Shown: positions 50,693 to 60,823, counted from the stretch's first letter. The stretch: 64,000 nucleotides of DNA from Bradyrhizobium daqingense (GCF_021044685.1 NZ_CP088014.1:248001-312000), one strand, 5' to 3'. The notes: generated from the sequence alone by a model not told the origin. Numbers and translations: made by a program.

Positions 50693-51268
50693 CTATCGCA
50701 CCACGCCCGACGTGAACCCCGCCTTGCGCCGGGGCGGCTTGATGTCCTTCTTCAGGAAGCAGCGCGCCTCGCGGCCGGTGTAGCCGGGGCGAGCATAGGT
50801 GAAGGCGCGGCATTTGTTGTCGGCGGTGCAGGCGGCCTTGCAGGCCTCCTCGCCTTCGCCGCTCTTGAGCTCGAAATTGCGGAGATCCCCGCCCGGGCGG
50901 TCGATCGACGTTTCCACGCCCTCGATACGCGGCTCGATCACGCCGGCCCCGCGTACGCCGGAGATGCAGCAACTGCCCGGAATGCGTGCCGGCACCGTGT
51001 TCTTGAGCCAGCAGACGGCCGAGCCGCCCTCCACATCCGGATAGTTGAAGCTCCAGGAGCGGCAGCGGCGGTCACGCTCGCACAGCAGCGCGCAATCCTC
51101 GGGATCGCCGGAGGTGACTGGCGTGCTGAAATAATCGCCACCCGGGCGGTCGAACGCCGTCTGAGCCCGCGCAGGCACGCTCGCGCACACGAGCGAAAGC
51201 AGCGCGGCGCATGCCACGACGCTTGCCAGGACCTTTGCGATGACACCGCGCAGGCGGCCCTTCCCCAT
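50693..51268 (-). CDS. Exported protein with two PAN/Apple domains
   Basis: 191 residues from the ATG at 51268, which gives a compact signal peptide (VIAKVLASVVACAALLSLVC, ending PARAQ). An ATG at 51319 is also possible. The mature protein holds two cysteine-rich PAN-like modules: FDRPGGDYFSTPVTSGDPED with CALLCERDRRCRSWSF, and IDRPGGDLRNFELKSGEGEE with CKAACTADNKCRAFTY. PAN modules bind proteins or carbohydrates; in rhizobia these small proteins are probably cell-surface or periplasmic. The two modules look like an internal duplication. Confidence 0.88.
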   Translation of the reverse strand: MGKGRLRGVIAKVLASVVACAALLSLVCASVPARAQTAFDRPGGDYFSTPVTSGDPEDCALLCERDRRCRSWSFNYPDVEGGSAVCWLKNTVPARIPGSCCISGVRGAGVIEPRIEGVETSIDRPGGDLRNFELKSGEGEEACKAACTADNKCRAFTYARPGYTGREARCFLKKDIKPPRRKAGFTSGVVR

Positions 51269-51379
51269 CGGAACAGCTTTCGAGTTATTGACGACGCTCA
51301 GGTTTTTTGAGCCGATCATTTGATCGCCGCAAACCTGTACGGCCGATGAACGGCTCAAGTCCCCGTCGTTGGCCCTGTT

Positions 51380-52750
51380 CTAGAAAGCGTATTCCGCGTA
51401 GGCCGGTTCCACCGAGCCCTTCCAGGGACCATTAAACTTGTCGAGCATCTCCTCGGCCGGGGTTCGGCCGGAATCGATGATACGATCGAGCGGCTCCAAA
51501 TGCCGGGTCTCGTCGCGGCCGAGCTGGTCGATCCGGCCACGCCGGCGCAGGCCGGCATGCGACAGAACGAGGCACTCCTTGGCGATCTCGAAGAGATAGC
51601 GATCCTTGATCCGCGACTTGAAGCCGAAGCGCGGCACGTCGTCGCGCAGGGCTTGGCGCTCATGCGCGGTCCAGTGCTTCACGATCTCCCAGGCGGCATC
51701 GAGCGAGGCATCGTCATAGAGCAGCCCGACCCAGAACGCCGACAGCGCCGGCAGCCGGCCCCACGGGCCGCCATCGGAGCCGCGCATCTCGAGATAGCGC
51801 TTGAGCCGGACTTCCGGGAAGATCGTCGAGAGGTGGTTGGCCCAGTCCGACAACGTCGGACGCTCACCGGGAAGGTTGTTGTTGCGGCCGTCGAAGAAGG
51901 CGCGGAACGAGGAACCCGATACGTCGATATAGTGCTCGCCGCGCTTGACGAAATACATGGGCACGTCGAGCGCGTAGTCGACATAGCGCTCGAACCCCAT
52001 GCCGTCCTCGAACGCCCACGGCATCATGCCCGAACGCGCATTGTCTGTGTCGCGCCAGATCTCGGAGCGGAAGGAGAGAAAGCCGTTTGGCTTGCCCTCG
52101 GTGAACGGCGAATTGGCGAACAAGGCCGTCGCGACCGGCTGAAGCGCGAGCGAGACGCGCAGCTTCTTGACCATGTCGGCTTCGGAGGAGAAGTCGAGAT
52201 TGGTCTGCACCGTGCAGGTCCGGTACATCATGTCGAGGCCGTATTGACCGACCTTCGGCATGTAATTGGTCATGATCTTGTAGCGGCCCTTGGGCATCAC
52301 CGGGATGTCCGCACGCGACCAGGACGGCGTCATGCCGAGCCCGAGGAAGCCGATGCCGAGCGGGGTTGCGATCTCGCGCACCTGCGCCAGATGCGCCATC
52401 AGCTCGCTCTGGGTCTGGTGCACGTTCTCGACCGGCGCGCCGGAAAGCTCGAACTGTCCGCCGGGCTCGAGCGAGATGGCACCGCCGCCGGTGACGTCGT
52501 AGAGGCCGATGATGTTGCCCTGCTCCATGATCGGCTCCCACCCGAGCAGGAGCTTCATGCCCTCGAGCAGCGCGCCGATGCCGCGCGCGCCCTCGTACGG
52601 CACGGGACGGTGCCCCTCGAGCGTGAACGGCGTCTTCTCGTGCTCGGTGCCCATGCGGAATTCGGACGGGTCCTTGCAGCCGGCCTCGAACCACGCGACG
52701 AGCTCGTCGCGCGATTGCAGTGGTGTCATGTCGATCTGGTCTCGCGCCAT
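51380..52750 (-). CDS. gshA: Glutamate-cysteine ligase (plant/proteobacterial class)
   Basis: 456 residues, the first enzyme of glutathione synthesis. The plant-type GshA signatures are present: EFRMGTEHEKTPF, GGGAISLEPGGQFELSGAP, GLGMTPSW, NYMPKVGQYGLDMMYRTCTV and SEIWRDTDNARSG, plus LKRYLEMRGSDGGPWGRLPA near the C-terminus. The ATG at 52750 gives the expected length. It is monocistronic; a MarR-type regulator lies upstream in the same direction, with a possible hairpin (GTCCGCG/CGCGGAC, 52802-52830) between them. Confidence 0.96.
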   Translation of the reverse strand: MARDQIDMTPLQSRDELVAWFEAGCKDPSEFRMGTEHEKTPFTLEGHRPVPYEGARGIGALLEGMKLLLGWEPIMEQGNIIGLYDVTGGGAISLEPGGQFELSGAPVENVHQTQSELMAHLAQVREIATPLGIGFLGLGMTPSWSRADIPVMPKGRYKIMTNYMPKVGQYGLDMMYRTCTVQTNLDFSSEADMVKKLRVSLALQPVATALFANSPFTEGKPNGFLSFRSEIWRDTDNARSGMMPWAFEDGMGFERYVDYALDVPMYFVKRGEHYIDVSGSSFRAFFDGRNNNLPGERPTLSDWANHLSTIFPEVRLKRYLEMRGSDGGPWGRLPALSAFWVGLLYDDASLDAAWEIVKHWTAHERQALRDDVPRFGFKSRIKDRYLFEIAKECLVLSHAGLRRRGRIDQLGRDETRHLEPLDRIIDSGRTPAEEMLDKFNGPWKGSVEPAYAEYAF

Positions 52751-52845
52751 ATCAAACTCTAATCAAAAGCGCTTCGACCGAACGCGCGGGTGACGGGGAG
52801 GGTCCGCGAGCCCACCGGGCGCGCGGACGTGCTGGTTTGCCGCGA

Positions 52846-53343
52846 TCATCGCGACGGTGTGCTTTCGCTGACGTTGGCGACGGGCGGCAATTTCATCTCG
52901 CCGCACGAGCAGCCCAGGCGATCGAGCAGCGTGCTGAGCTTGACGGCGTCGGCATCCGACAGCTTCGAACCGACATGTTTCTCGATTGCCGCCGAATAGG
53001 CCCCCCACATCCGCTTCTGCAACTCGCGGCCGGCTTCGGTGATCTCGACGAACTGGCCGCGCTTGTCGATCTTGCATTCGCGCCGCGAGGCGAGGCCTTC
53101 GTCGACCAGGCGGTCGATCAGCCGCGAGGTCGAATATTGCGGGATCAGCATCTGGCGTTCGAGCTCCACCGGCCGCAGCTCGCCGGAAGGAGCGCGGGAC
53201 AGTTCAAGCAGCGCGTCGTACCAGGCCAGCGGCGGGAACCCCGCCTTCTTCAGGTCCTGCTCGACGCAATCGAGCACGCGGCTCTGCACTCGCATCAGAC
53301 GGATCCAGGCCGAAGTCGCCTCGGTCGATGGTTTGCGTTTCAT
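52846..53343 (-). CDS. MarR-family transcriptional regulator
   Basis: 165 residues. The winged helix is at about residues 50-115 (LRPVELERQMLIPQYSTSRL, IDRLVDEGLASRRECKIDKR, GQFVEITEAGRELQ). Two cysteines near the C-terminus (LGCSCGEMK) could make it redox- or metal-responsive. The start at 53343 removes a four-residue extension beginning with TTG. A perfect 12-base inverted repeat 41 bases upstream is its likely operator. It is divergent from a decayed glutathione S-transferase gene, so its original target may be lost. Confidence 0.9.
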   Translation of the reverse strand: MKRKPSTEATSAWIRLMRVQSRVLDCVEQDLKKAGFPPLAWYDALLELSRAPSGELRPVELERQMLIPQYSTSRLIDRLVDEGLASRRECKIDKRGQFVEITEAGRELQKRMWGAYSAAIEKHVGSKLSDADAVKLSTLLDRLGCSCGEMKLPPVANVSESTPSR

Positions 53344-53383
53344 GGTCCCGCTCAAGCTCGTCGCCCGCTCTTTACCCCACTCG

Positions 53384-53422
53384 ATGCACCTGCATCAATC
53401 TTGCTATTCAATGCAGGTGCAT
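53384..53422. promoter_or_regulatory. MarR operator candidate, 12-base inverted repeat
   Basis: ATGCACCTGCAT (53384-53395) and ATGCAGGTGCAT (53411-53422) are perfect reverse complements separated by 15 bases. Each arm is itself nearly palindromic, so these may be two dimer sites. The pair lies between the MarR start and the GST pseudogene start. Confidence 0.7.
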
Positions 53423-53470
53423 GTAGTCGTTTCTTTCGTCTCGACCAAGCCGTCACGAGAAGGAAATTCC

Positions 53471-53770
<300 letters not shown>

Positions 53771-53887
53771 GGCGAACTGAGCGCTGGCAAGGCGCAACAG
53801 GCAAAAGGCCCGGGTCGACGATCCGCCTTCTTGAACCATTCGATCGACGACGACGTCGAAGGAACACCTCCACGAGACACTTGCCTC

Positions 53888-54232
53888 ATGAACATGATCG
53901 TCCTCATGACCGCCGCGGGCGCGCCGCTCGCGATGCTTGGCTTGTCGACGCCGGCCGCGCCGGAGCGCAATTGCATCTTCATGATCCATCCGCAGATCAC
54001 CCCGGCCGTGTTCGAGAGCAAGGAAGGCAAGATCGTCTTTCCGGACCGGCCGACCGAATATCCCTGCCGCTACGCCAAGACGAAGAGCGGCGCGGACGTC
54101 GCCTTCACCAACCAGAATGGCTGGCGCTTCGAGGTGCGCATCGGCCACGGCGACGAAGGCAATTGGAAGGCCAGCCTCGTCGAGGATGCGGTATCGGGCC
54201 GCGCCTTCTCGCCGTTCGGAGAGAGCAAATAA
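53888..54232 (+). CDS. Small exported hypothetical protein (114 aa)
   Basis: From the ATG at 53888 the product starts MNMIVLMTAAGAPLAMLGLS, a possible signal peptide with cleavage near TPAAPE. The mature part (RNCIFMIHPQITPAVFESKE, GKIVFPDRPTEYPCRYAKTK) has two cysteines and a beta-rich C-terminus (NQNGWRFEVRIGHGDEGNWK). I recognise no family. The ribosome binding site is weak and the start uncertain. It follows GST remnants and ends just before a bidirectional terminator. Confidence 0.6.
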   Translation: MNMIVLMTAAGAPLAMLGLSTPAAPERNCIFMIHPQITPAVFESKEGKIVFPDRPTEYPCRYAKTKSGADVAFTNQNGWRFEVRIGHGDEGNWKASLVEDAVSGRAFSPFGESK

Positions 54233-54244
54233 CGAGGGCAAATA

Positions 54245-54273
54245 AAAAGGCCGGATCGATGATCCGGCCTTTT
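54245..54273. terminator. Bidirectional terminator
   Basis: AAAAGGCCGGATC and GATCCGGCCTTTT form a perfect 13-base stem around GAT, with A and T tracts on both sides. It lies between the small exported protein (rightward) and the beta-oxidation operon (leftward). Confidence 0.92.
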
Positions 54274-54298
54274 GTTGCTGCGGAGCCTCGATGCTTCG

Positions 54299-56512
54299 TC
54301 AGGCCGCCGCCTTCTTCGGCGCGAAGCGGCCGTAGAAGGTCTCGCCCTTCGCGGCCATCTCCTCCAGCAGCTTCGGCGGGGTGAAGCGCGAGCCGTATTT
54401 CGCTTCCAGCTTGTGGCAGAGCTCGACGAACTTCTTGGTGCCCATGAAGTCGATATAGGACAGCGTGCCACCGGTGAACGGCGCAAAGCCGAAGCCGAGG
54501 ATCGAGCCGACATCCGCCTCGCGCGGATCGGTGATGACGTGATCCTCCACGGTGCGCGCGGCTTCCACCGCCTGCACCACCAGGAAGCGCTGCTTCAGCT
54601 CCTCGATGTCGAGCGTATCGGGGTCGAGCTGCTTCGGCTGCAAGGCTGACAGCCCCGGCCACAGGCTCTTCTGGCCCTTGCCCTTCTCGGGATAGTCGTA
54701 GAAGCCCTTGCTGTTCTTGCGCCCCAGACGGCCCTGCTTCTCGACCATCTCCACCATCAGCTTCTTCTGATCGGGGTTGATGGCGTTAGGACCGAGGTCG
54801 GCTTCGGTGGCCTTCATGATCTTCAGACCAAGGTCGAGCGCGACCTCGTCCGAGAGCGAAAGCGGGCCCACCGGCATGCCGGCCATCTTGGCGCAATTCT
54901 CGATCATCGCCGGCGGCACGCCTTCCAGGAACATCTCGTTGCCTTCGGCGACGTAGCGGCCGACGCAGCGATTGGCGAAGAAGCCGCGGCTGTCATTGAC
55001 GACGATCGGCGTCTTGCCGATCTGACGGACGTAATCGAGCGCGGTGGCGAGCGCGAGATCTCCGGTGTTCTTGCCCTTGATGATCTCGACCAGCATCATC
55101 TTCTCGACCGGCGAGAAGAAATGGATGCCGACGAACTTGCCCTGATCCTTGAAGCTCTCGGCCAGCGAGGTGATCGGCAGCGTCGAGGTGTTCGACGCGA
55201 AGATCACGTCGGGCTTGAGGTATTCCTGCGCCTTGGCGAAGGTCTCCGCCTTGACCCTGCGGTCCTCGAACACGGCCTCGATGACGAGGTCGACGTCCCT
55301 AAGCGCAGCGTAGTCCGCGGTCGGCGTGATGCGTGCGAGCAGCGCTTCGGCATCACCCGGCTTGGCGCGGCCCTTCTTGATCTGCTCCTCGATCACCTTC
55401 TGCGCATGCGCCTTGCCCTTGTCGGCGCTTTCCTGATCGCGATCGATCAGGACGACGTCGAGGCCGGCGCGGGCCGAGACGTAGCCGACGCTCGCGCCCA
55501 TGAAGCCGGCGCCGATCACGGCGATCTTCTTGACCTTGGTGGCGGGCACGTCCTTCGGACGGCGCGCGCCCTTGTTGAGCTCCTGCATCGAGAGGAACAG
55601 GCTGCGGATCATCGCAGCCGCTTCCTTCGAGCGCAGCACCGAGGTGAAGTAGCGCGACTCCACGCGCAGCGCGGCGTCGATCGGCAGCTGCAGCCCCTCA
55701 TAGACGCAGCTCATGATCGCGCGCGCGGCCGGGTAGTTGTCGTAGGTCTCACGGCGATAGATCGCGTTGCCGGCCGGGAACATCATCATGCCGGCCTTGG
55801 AGAACACCGGGCCGCCGGGCAGCTTGAAGCCCTTCTCGTCCCAGGGCGCGACGGCCTTTCCGCCGCCCTTGATCCAGTCCTTCGCAGCCTTGATGAGATC
55901 GGCGGCGGGAACGATGGCGTGGATCAGGTTCAGCGCCTTGGCCTTGTCGACGGTAACCGGATCGCCCTTGAGCAGGATCGTCATGGCGTCCTGCGGCGGC
56001 ACCAGGCGCGGCACGCGCTGCGTGCCGCCGGCGCCGGGGAACAGGCCGACCTTGACCTCGGGCAGGCCGAGACGCGTCTTGGGATTCTCGGCCGCCACGC
56101 GATAGTGGCAGCACAGCGTGATCTCGAAACCGCCGCCGAGCGCGAGGCCGTTAATCGCGGCGGCCCACGGCTTGCCCGAGGTCTCGATCGACCGCAGCAC
56201 CTGCGAGAAGCGGCGGCTCTGGTCGAACAGCATCTGGTTCGCTGCAGTCTCGCCCTGCTCCTTGAGAACCTTCGCGTAAGCCTGGTTCATGCCTTCGAGC
56301 ATGGAGAGGTCGGCGCCGGCGCAGAACGCTTCTTTCGCCGAGGTGATGACGACGCCCTTCACCGCGGCATCGGCCGTGGTCGCCTTGACGATCGCATCGA
56401 GCTCGCTGGTCGAGGTCTCGTCGAGCACGTTCATCGAGCGGCCCGGGATGTCCCAGGTGACGAGCGCGATGCCGTCGGAATCGGTCTCAACCTTGAAGTT
56501 CTTGTACGACAT
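54299..56512 (-). CDS. Bifunctional enoyl-CoA hydratase / 3-hydroxyacyl-CoA dehydrogenase (FadB/FadJ-like)
   Basis: 737 residues. The N-terminal crotonase domain (to about residue 300) has [19 protein letters not shown] and [20 protein letters not shown] with the two catalytic glutamates. The dehydrogenase domain has the NAD motif [20 protein letters not shown], the catalytic His in [19 protein letters not shown] and [10 protein letters not shown]. It performs two steps of fatty-acid beta-oxidation. The start [20 protein letters not shown] at 56512 has a GGGAG site. It is the last gene of the operon, 17 bases after the thiolase gene. Confidence 0.94.
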   Translation of the reverse strand: MSYKNFKVETDSDGIALVTWDIPGRSMNVLDETSTSELDAIVKATTADAAVKGVVITSAKEAFCAGADLSMLEGMNQAYAKVLKEQGETAANQMLFDQSRRFSQVLRSIETSGKPWAAAINGLALGGGFEITLCCHYRVAAENPKTRLGLPEVKVGLFPGAGGTQRVPRLVPPQDAMTILLKGDPVTVDKAKALNLIHAIVPAADLIKAAKDWIKGGGKAVAPWDEKGFKLPGGPVFSKAGMMMFPAGNAIYRRETYDNYPAARAIMSCVYEGLQLPIDAALRVESRYFTSVLRSKEAAAMIRSLFLSMQELNKGARRPKDVPATKVKKIAVIGAGFMGASVGYVSARAGLDVVLIDRDQESADKGKAHAQKVIEEQIKKGRAKPGDAEALLARITPTADYAALRDVDLVIEAVFEDRRVKAETFAKAQEYLKPDVIFASNTSTLPITSLAESFKDQGKFVGIHFFSPVEKMMLVEIIKGKNTGDLALATALDYVRQIGKTPIVVNDSRGFFANRCVGRYVAEGNEMFLEGVPPAMIENCAKMAGMPVGPLSLSDEVALDLGLKIMKATEADLGPNAINPDQKKLMVEMVEKQGRLGRKNSKGFYDYPEKGKGQKSLWPGLSALQPKQLDPDTLDIEELKQRFLVVQAVEAARTVEDHVITDPREADVGSILGFGFAPFTGGTLSYIDFMGTKKFVELCHKLEAKYGSRFTPPKLLEEMAAKGETFYGRFAPKKAAA

Positions 56513-56529
56513 TTGGTTGCTCCCTACCC

Positions 56530-57738
56530 TTAGACGCGCTCGATGATGGTCGCGGTGCCCATGCCGCCGCCGATGCACAGCGTGACCAGGGCGGTGGATT
56601 TGTTGGTGCGCTCGAGCTCGTCGAGCACGGTGCCGAGGATCATCGCGCCGGTCGCGCCGAGCGGATGGCCGAGCGCGATGGCGCCGCCATTGACGTTGAT
56701 CTTGGCGTTGTCGATGTCGAAGGCCTGGATGTAGCGCAGCACCACCGAGGCGAAGGCCTCGTTGAGCTCGAACAGGTCGATGTCCGACTTCTTCATGCCC
56801 GAGCGCGCGAACAGCTTCTCGGTGACGTCGACCGGGCCGGTCAGCATCATCGCCGGCTCCGAGCCGACATTGGCGAACGCGCGGATCTTTGCGCGCGGCT
56901 TCAGACCATACTTGCTACCCGCTTCCTTGCTGCCGAGCAGTACCGCGCCGGCACCGTCGACGATGCCGGAGGAATTGCCGGCGTGATGCACGTAATTGAC
57001 GCGCTCGATCTCCGGATGCGACTGCACCGCGACGCCGTCGAAGCCGCCCATCTGCGCCATCATCGTGAACGACGGCTGCAGCTGCGCCAGCGACTGCATC
57101 GTCGTCGAGGGACGCATGTGCTCGTCCTTGGCGAGGATGGTGAGGCCGTTGATGTCCTTGACCGGCACCACCGACTTGTTGAAGCGGCCCTCGTCCCAGG
57201 CCTTGCCCGCGCGCTGCTGGCTCTGCACCGCATAGGCATCGACGTCGTCGCGCGAGAAGCCGTATTTGGTGGCGATCAGATCGGCCGACACGCCCTGCGG
57301 CATGAAATAGGCCGGCACCGCCATCGAGGGATCCATCGGCCAGGCGCCGCCGGAGGCACCGATGCCGACGCGGCTCATCGATTCGGCACCGCCGCCGATC
57401 ACGAGCTCATGCTGGCCGCTCATCACCTGCGCGGCGGCGAAGTTCACGGCATCGAGGCCGGAGGCGCAGAAGCGGCTGATCTGCACGCCGGGCACGGCTT
57501 CGCCGAGACCGGCCTTCAACGCGGCAAAGCGCGCGATGTCGGAACCGGCTTCGCCGACCGGATCGACCACGCCGAGCACGACGTCATCGACCGAATCCTC
57601 GGGAAGGTTGTTGCGGTCCTTGAGCGCCTTGAGAGGCACGGTGGCGAGCGCGAGCGCGGTCACTTCGTGCAACGCGCCGTCGGCTTTGCCGCGGCCACGC
57701 GGGGTTCGGACGTGGTCGTAGATATAGGCATCTGCCAT
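56530..57738 (-). CDS. Acetyl-CoA acyltransferase (thiolase, FadA type)
   Basis: 402 residues. The nucleophilic cysteine is in [15 protein letters not shown]; the second active-site motifs [13 protein letters not shown] and the C-terminal [12 protein letters not shown] with the second cysteine are intact. It cleaves 3-ketoacyl-CoA to acetyl-CoA and a shortened acyl-CoA. It lies between the acyl-CoA dehydrogenase and the FadB-like gene, so one transcript covers all catalytic steps of the cycle. Confidence 0.95.
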   Translation of the reverse strand: MADAYIYDHVRTPRGRGKADGALHEVTALALATVPLKALKDRNNLPEDSVDDVVLGVVDPVGEAGSDIARFAALKAGLGEAVPGVQISRFCASGLDAVNFAAAQVMSGQHELVIGGGAESMSRVGIGASGGAWPMDPSMAVPAYFMPQGVSADLIATKYGFSRDDVDAYAVQSQQRAGKAWDEGRFNKSVVPVKDINGLTILAKDEHMRPSTTMQSLAQLQPSFTMMAQMGGFDGVAVQSHPEIERVNYVHHAGNSSGIVDGAGAVLLGSKEAGSKYGLKPRAKIRAFANVGSEPAMMLTGPVDVTEKLFARSGMKKSDIDLFELNEAFASVVLRYIQAFDIDNAKINVNGGAIALGHPLGATGAMILGTVLDELERTNKSTALVTLCIGGGMGTATIIERV

Positions 57739-57809
57739 GGGAGCCTCCTGATTGCAGTTATCTTGGTGACGGCCGCTGCGCGGTCGCGATCATTCTTGGG
57801 GCGAAAGAC

Positions 57810-59600
57810 TCAGAACGCTTCCGCCGGCAATTCCATGATAGTGGCGCAGCCGGCCTGGATGCGCGCGAGATTGGCCGCGGTCTCCGGCAGCATCCGCTCC
57901 ATGAAGAAGCGGCCGGTGACGAGCTTGGTCGAGAGATAGGGCGTCGCCCCGCTCTCGGCAATCTTCGCCTGCGTCACCTTGGCCATCTTCGCCCACATGT
58001 AGCCGAGCGCGACGAAGCCGAAGAGATGCAGGTAATCGGTGGCGGCCGCGCCCGCATTGTCAGGCTTGGCCATCGCGTTCTGCATCAGCCAGGTCGTGGC
58101 CTGCTGCAGGTGACCCAGCGAGGTCGAGAGCGGGGTGATGAAGGGCTTGAGCGCCTCGTCGCCGCCGTTTTCCTTGGCGAAGGCCATGACCTCGCCGAAG
58201 AAGGCCATGATGGCGCGGCCGCCGTCGCGCGGCAGCTTGCGGCCGACGAGGTCGAGCGCCTGGATGCCGTTGGCGCCTTCATAGATCATGGCGATGCGCG
58301 CATCGCGCACGAACTGCTCCATGCCCTGCTCAGCGATGTAGCCGTGGCCGCCATACATCTGCTGCGCCTGCACCGCATTGGCGAAGCCGTAGTCGGTGAG
58401 GAAGCCCTTCAGCACCGGCGTCATCAGGCCCATGTGGTCGTCGGCGGCCTGGCGGTCCTTCGGGTCCTCGGAGCGGTGGGCGACGTCGCTCTTGAGCGCA
58501 GTCCACATCACGAAGGCGCGCGCCGCTTCGTTGAAGGCGCGGATCGAGAGCAGCGTGCGGCGCACGTCGGGATGCACGATGATCGGGTCGGCTTGCTTGT
58601 CCGGCGCCTTGGCACCGGTGAGCGCGCGGCCCTGGATACGCTCGCGGGCATAGGCGACGGCGTTCTGATAGGCGACCTCCGACTGCGCGAGGCCCTGCAC
58701 GGCGACGCCGAGCCTCGCCTCGTTCATCATCACGAACATGCCCTGCATGCCCTTGTTCTCTTCGCCGATCAGCCAGCCGGTGGCGTTGTCGTAGTTCATC
58801 ACGCAGGTGGAATTGCCGTGGATGCCCATCTTGTGCTCGATCGAGCCGCAGACGACGCCGTTGCGCTGCCCCACCGAACCGTCGGCGTTGACCAGGAATT
58901 TCGGCACCACGAACAGCGATACGCCCTTGATACCGGCCGGCGCGCCCTCGATGCGGGCGAGCACGAGGTGGATGATGTTGTCGGCGAGATCATGCTCACC
59001 GGCCGAGATGAAGATCTTGGTGCCCGTGATCTTGAAGCTGCCGTCAGCCTGACGCGCCGCCTTGGTGCGGAGCATGCCGAGATCGGTGCCGCAATGCGGC
59101 TCGGTCAGGTTCATGGTGCCGGTCCATTCGCCCGCCACCATCTTCGGCACGTAGGTCTGCTTCTGCTCGGGCGTGCCGTGCACGAGAAGCGCCGCGGTCG
59201 CGCCCATGGTGAGGCCGCCATACATCGAGAACGCCATGTTGGCCGAGATCTGGAATTCGTTGACGGCCTGGGAGAGCGTCACCGGCAGACCCTGACCGCC
59301 GAACTCGGTCGGCGCCGACAGACCGAGCCAGCCGCCCTCGGCGACCTGCCTGAAGGCGTCCTTGAATCCCTTTGGCGTGGTGACGCTGCCGTCGTCCGCG
59401 CGCTTGCAGCCTTCGAGATCGCCGACGCGGTTGAGCGGCTGCAGCACCTCTTCGGCGAGCTTGGCGGCCTCGCCGAGGATCGCCTCGCGGACGTCGCTCG
59501 ACGCATCGGAGAACCCAGCCAGATTGTCGTAGCGGTCGATCTGGAAGACGTCGTTGAGCAGAAAGTTCACGTCTTCGACGGGGGCTTTATAGATCGGCAT
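57810..59600 (-). CDS. Acyl-CoA dehydrogenase with C-terminal extension
   Basis: 596 residues, longer than the 380-residue classical enzyme, as in the AcdH/FadE-like class with an added N-terminal helix and C-terminal domain. FAD- and substrate-binding motifs are seen (MNLTEPHCGTDLGMLRTKA, ITGTKIFISAGEHD, MYGGHGYIAEQGMEQFVRDA and RIAMIYEGANGIQALDLVG, with the catalytic Glu in YEG). It introduces the double bond in the first beta-oxidation step. It is 39 bases after the SnoaL-like gene. Confidence 0.95.
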   Translation of the reverse strand: MPIYKAPVEDVNFLLNDVFQIDRYDNLAGFSDASSDVREAILGEAAKLAEEVLQPLNRVGDLEGCKRADDGSVTTPKGFKDAFRQVAEGGWLGLSAPTEFGGQGLPVTLSQAVNEFQISANMAFSMYGGLTMGATAALLVHGTPEQKQTYVPKMVAGEWTGTMNLTEPHCGTDLGMLRTKAARQADGSFKITGTKIFISAGEHDLADNIIHLVLARIEGAPAGIKGVSLFVVPKFLVNADGSVGQRNGVVCGSIEHKMGIHGNSTCVMNYDNATGWLIGEENKGMQGMFVMMNEARLGVAVQGLAQSEVAYQNAVAYARERIQGRALTGAKAPDKQADPIIVHPDVRRTLLSIRAFNEAARAFVMWTALKSDVAHRSEDPKDRQAADDHMGLMTPVLKGFLTDYGFANAVQAQQMYGGHGYIAEQGMEQFVRDARIAMIYEGANGIQALDLVGRKLPRDGGRAIMAFFGEVMAFAKENGGDEALKPFITPLSTSLGHLQQATTWLMQNAMAKPDNAGAAATDYLHLFGFVALGYMWAKMAKVTQAKIAESGATPYLSTKLVTGRFFMERMLPETAANLARIQAGCATIMELPAEAF

Positions 59601-59639
59601 GGGGGTCTCCCGGCGTGGCCTGGTAGGATGATGTGGGGC

Positions 59640-60026
59640 TTATGATTGTGCGGCGGCAAGCTGCTCCGCCATCAGGCGGTGCAGCATGTTGATCGCCTTG
59701 AGCGGACGCACCATCACCTTGAAATGGGTGATGCGTCCCTCGGCATCGAAGCTGATGATGTCGACACCGTTGATCTCGATGCCGTCGATGACGTTCTTGA
59801 ATTCGAGCACCGCACCATTGTCGCTGCGCCATTCACCGACATAGGTGAAGCCGGGGCCACCGAGCACCTTCTCGGCGCTGGAGAGATATTTGAAGGTGAT
59901 GTCGCGGCCGCGCTGCGGTGAATGCACCACGGGGCTTTCGAACACCGCATCGGGGTGCAGGAGGTCCCAGAGCGCGGCGCGGTCGTGAGACTTCATGTAG
60001 GCGTACCAGGAATCGAGGCCGGTCAT
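59640..60026 (-). CDS. SnoaL/NTF2-like protein heading the beta-oxidation operon
   Basis: 128 residues from the ATG at 60026, which has GGGAGG nearby; the upstream frame is not coding. TGLDSWYAYMKSHDRAALWD, LLHPDAVFESPVVHSPQRGR and HFKVMVRPLKAINMLHRLMA show the nuclear-transport-factor-2-like cone fold. Members of this group sit next to acyl-CoA dehydrogenases in many Proteobacteria, but their role is unknown. It is the first gene of the leftward operon and divergent from the PadR regulator. Confidence 0.85.
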   Translation of the reverse strand: MTGLDSWYAYMKSHDRAALWDLLHPDAVFESPVVHSPQRGRDITFKYLSSAEKVLGGPGFTYVGEWRSDNGAVLEFKNVIDGIEINGVDIISFDAEGRITHFKVMVRPLKAINMLHRLMAEQLAAAQS

Positions 60027-60145
60027 TCTCAGATGCCTCCCTAGGCCAAAGGGCAAGTGCGAAAACAACCCCATGCACAGTAGCGATGCAATTGATTTAG
60101 CTTGATTCTTTCAGTCGAGCCGTGGGCCCGCCCGCAAGTCGCCTC

Positions 60146-60180
60146 ATATGCACATTGACGCATATGCGCCGATGCGCATA
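60146..60180. promoter_or_regulatory. PadR-type operator between the regulator and the beta-oxidation operon
   Basis: ATATGC (60146-60151) and GCATAT (60160-60165) form an inverted repeat with an 8-base spacer, the same architecture as known PadR boxes (ATGT-N8-ACAT). It overlaps a second inverted repeat, TATGCGC (60163-60169) and GCGCATA (60174-60180). It lies 42-76 bases before the padR-like ATG. Confidence 0.65.
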
Positions 60181-60221
60181 AAGTCAAGCAGATTGGTCAG
60201 ACGTGAGACAGGAGGCCGGTC

Positions 60222-60809
60222 ATGGCACTGGGCGACGCAATCCTCGCATGCCTGACGGAACGTCCGATGACGGGCTACGAGCTCGCCAAGACGTTCGATT
60301 CCTCGATCGGCTTCTTCTGGAAGGCCGACCACCAGCAGATCTACCGCGAGCTCTCCAAGCTGCGCGACCGCGGCTACATCCAGGGCCGCGAGGTCGTGCA
60401 AACCGGAAAGCCCAACAAGCTGGTTTATACGCTTACCCCGGAGGGCCGAACAGCGCTGCGGCACTGGGCCGCGCGGCCAAGCACGCCAGCCTCGACCAAG
60501 GACGACCTGCTGGTCCGCCTCCATGCGCTCGACAGCATCGACATCGAGCCGCTGCGCACCGACCTGATGGCCCGCCTGGAGCACCATCGCGATCGCCACG
60601 CCAACTACGAGCGCATCCTGAAGAAGCGTTTTCCGGACGGCACTGCGGAGGGTCGGCTCGATCTTGGTAACCTGCTTCTGCTTCGCCTTGGCGCCCGGCA
60701 CGAGCAGATGGTCGCCGATTTCTGCGAAGAGGCGCTTGCGGCGCTCTCGGCGATGAGCGGCAAGGCCACGGTGGTGTCGATCGAGGACGGCAAGCGCGAG
60801 AAGGGCTGA
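60222..60809 (+). CDS. PadR-family transcriptional regulator
   Basis: 195 residues. The N-terminal winged helix has the PadR signature (ALGDAILACLTERPMTGYEL, WKADHQQIYRELSKLRDRGY, TPEGRTALRHW). The C-terminal AspA-like helical domain (LLVRLHALDSIDIEPLRTDL onwards) mediates dimerisation. It is divergent from the beta-oxidation operon and probably represses it, being released by an acyl-CoA or related ligand, as for other PadR regulators next to fatty-acid genes. That ligand is inference. Confidence 0.92.
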   Translation: MALGDAILACLTERPMTGYELAKTFDSSIGFFWKADHQQIYRELSKLRDRGYIQGREVVQTGKPNKLVYTLTPEGRTALRHWAARPSTPASTKDDLLVRLHALDSIDIEPLRTDLMARLEHHRDRHANYERILKKRFPDGTAEGRLDLGNLLLLRLGARHEQMVADFCEEALAALSAMSGKATVVSIEDGKREKG

Positions 60810-60823
60810 GGGCCTCTCTGCAT

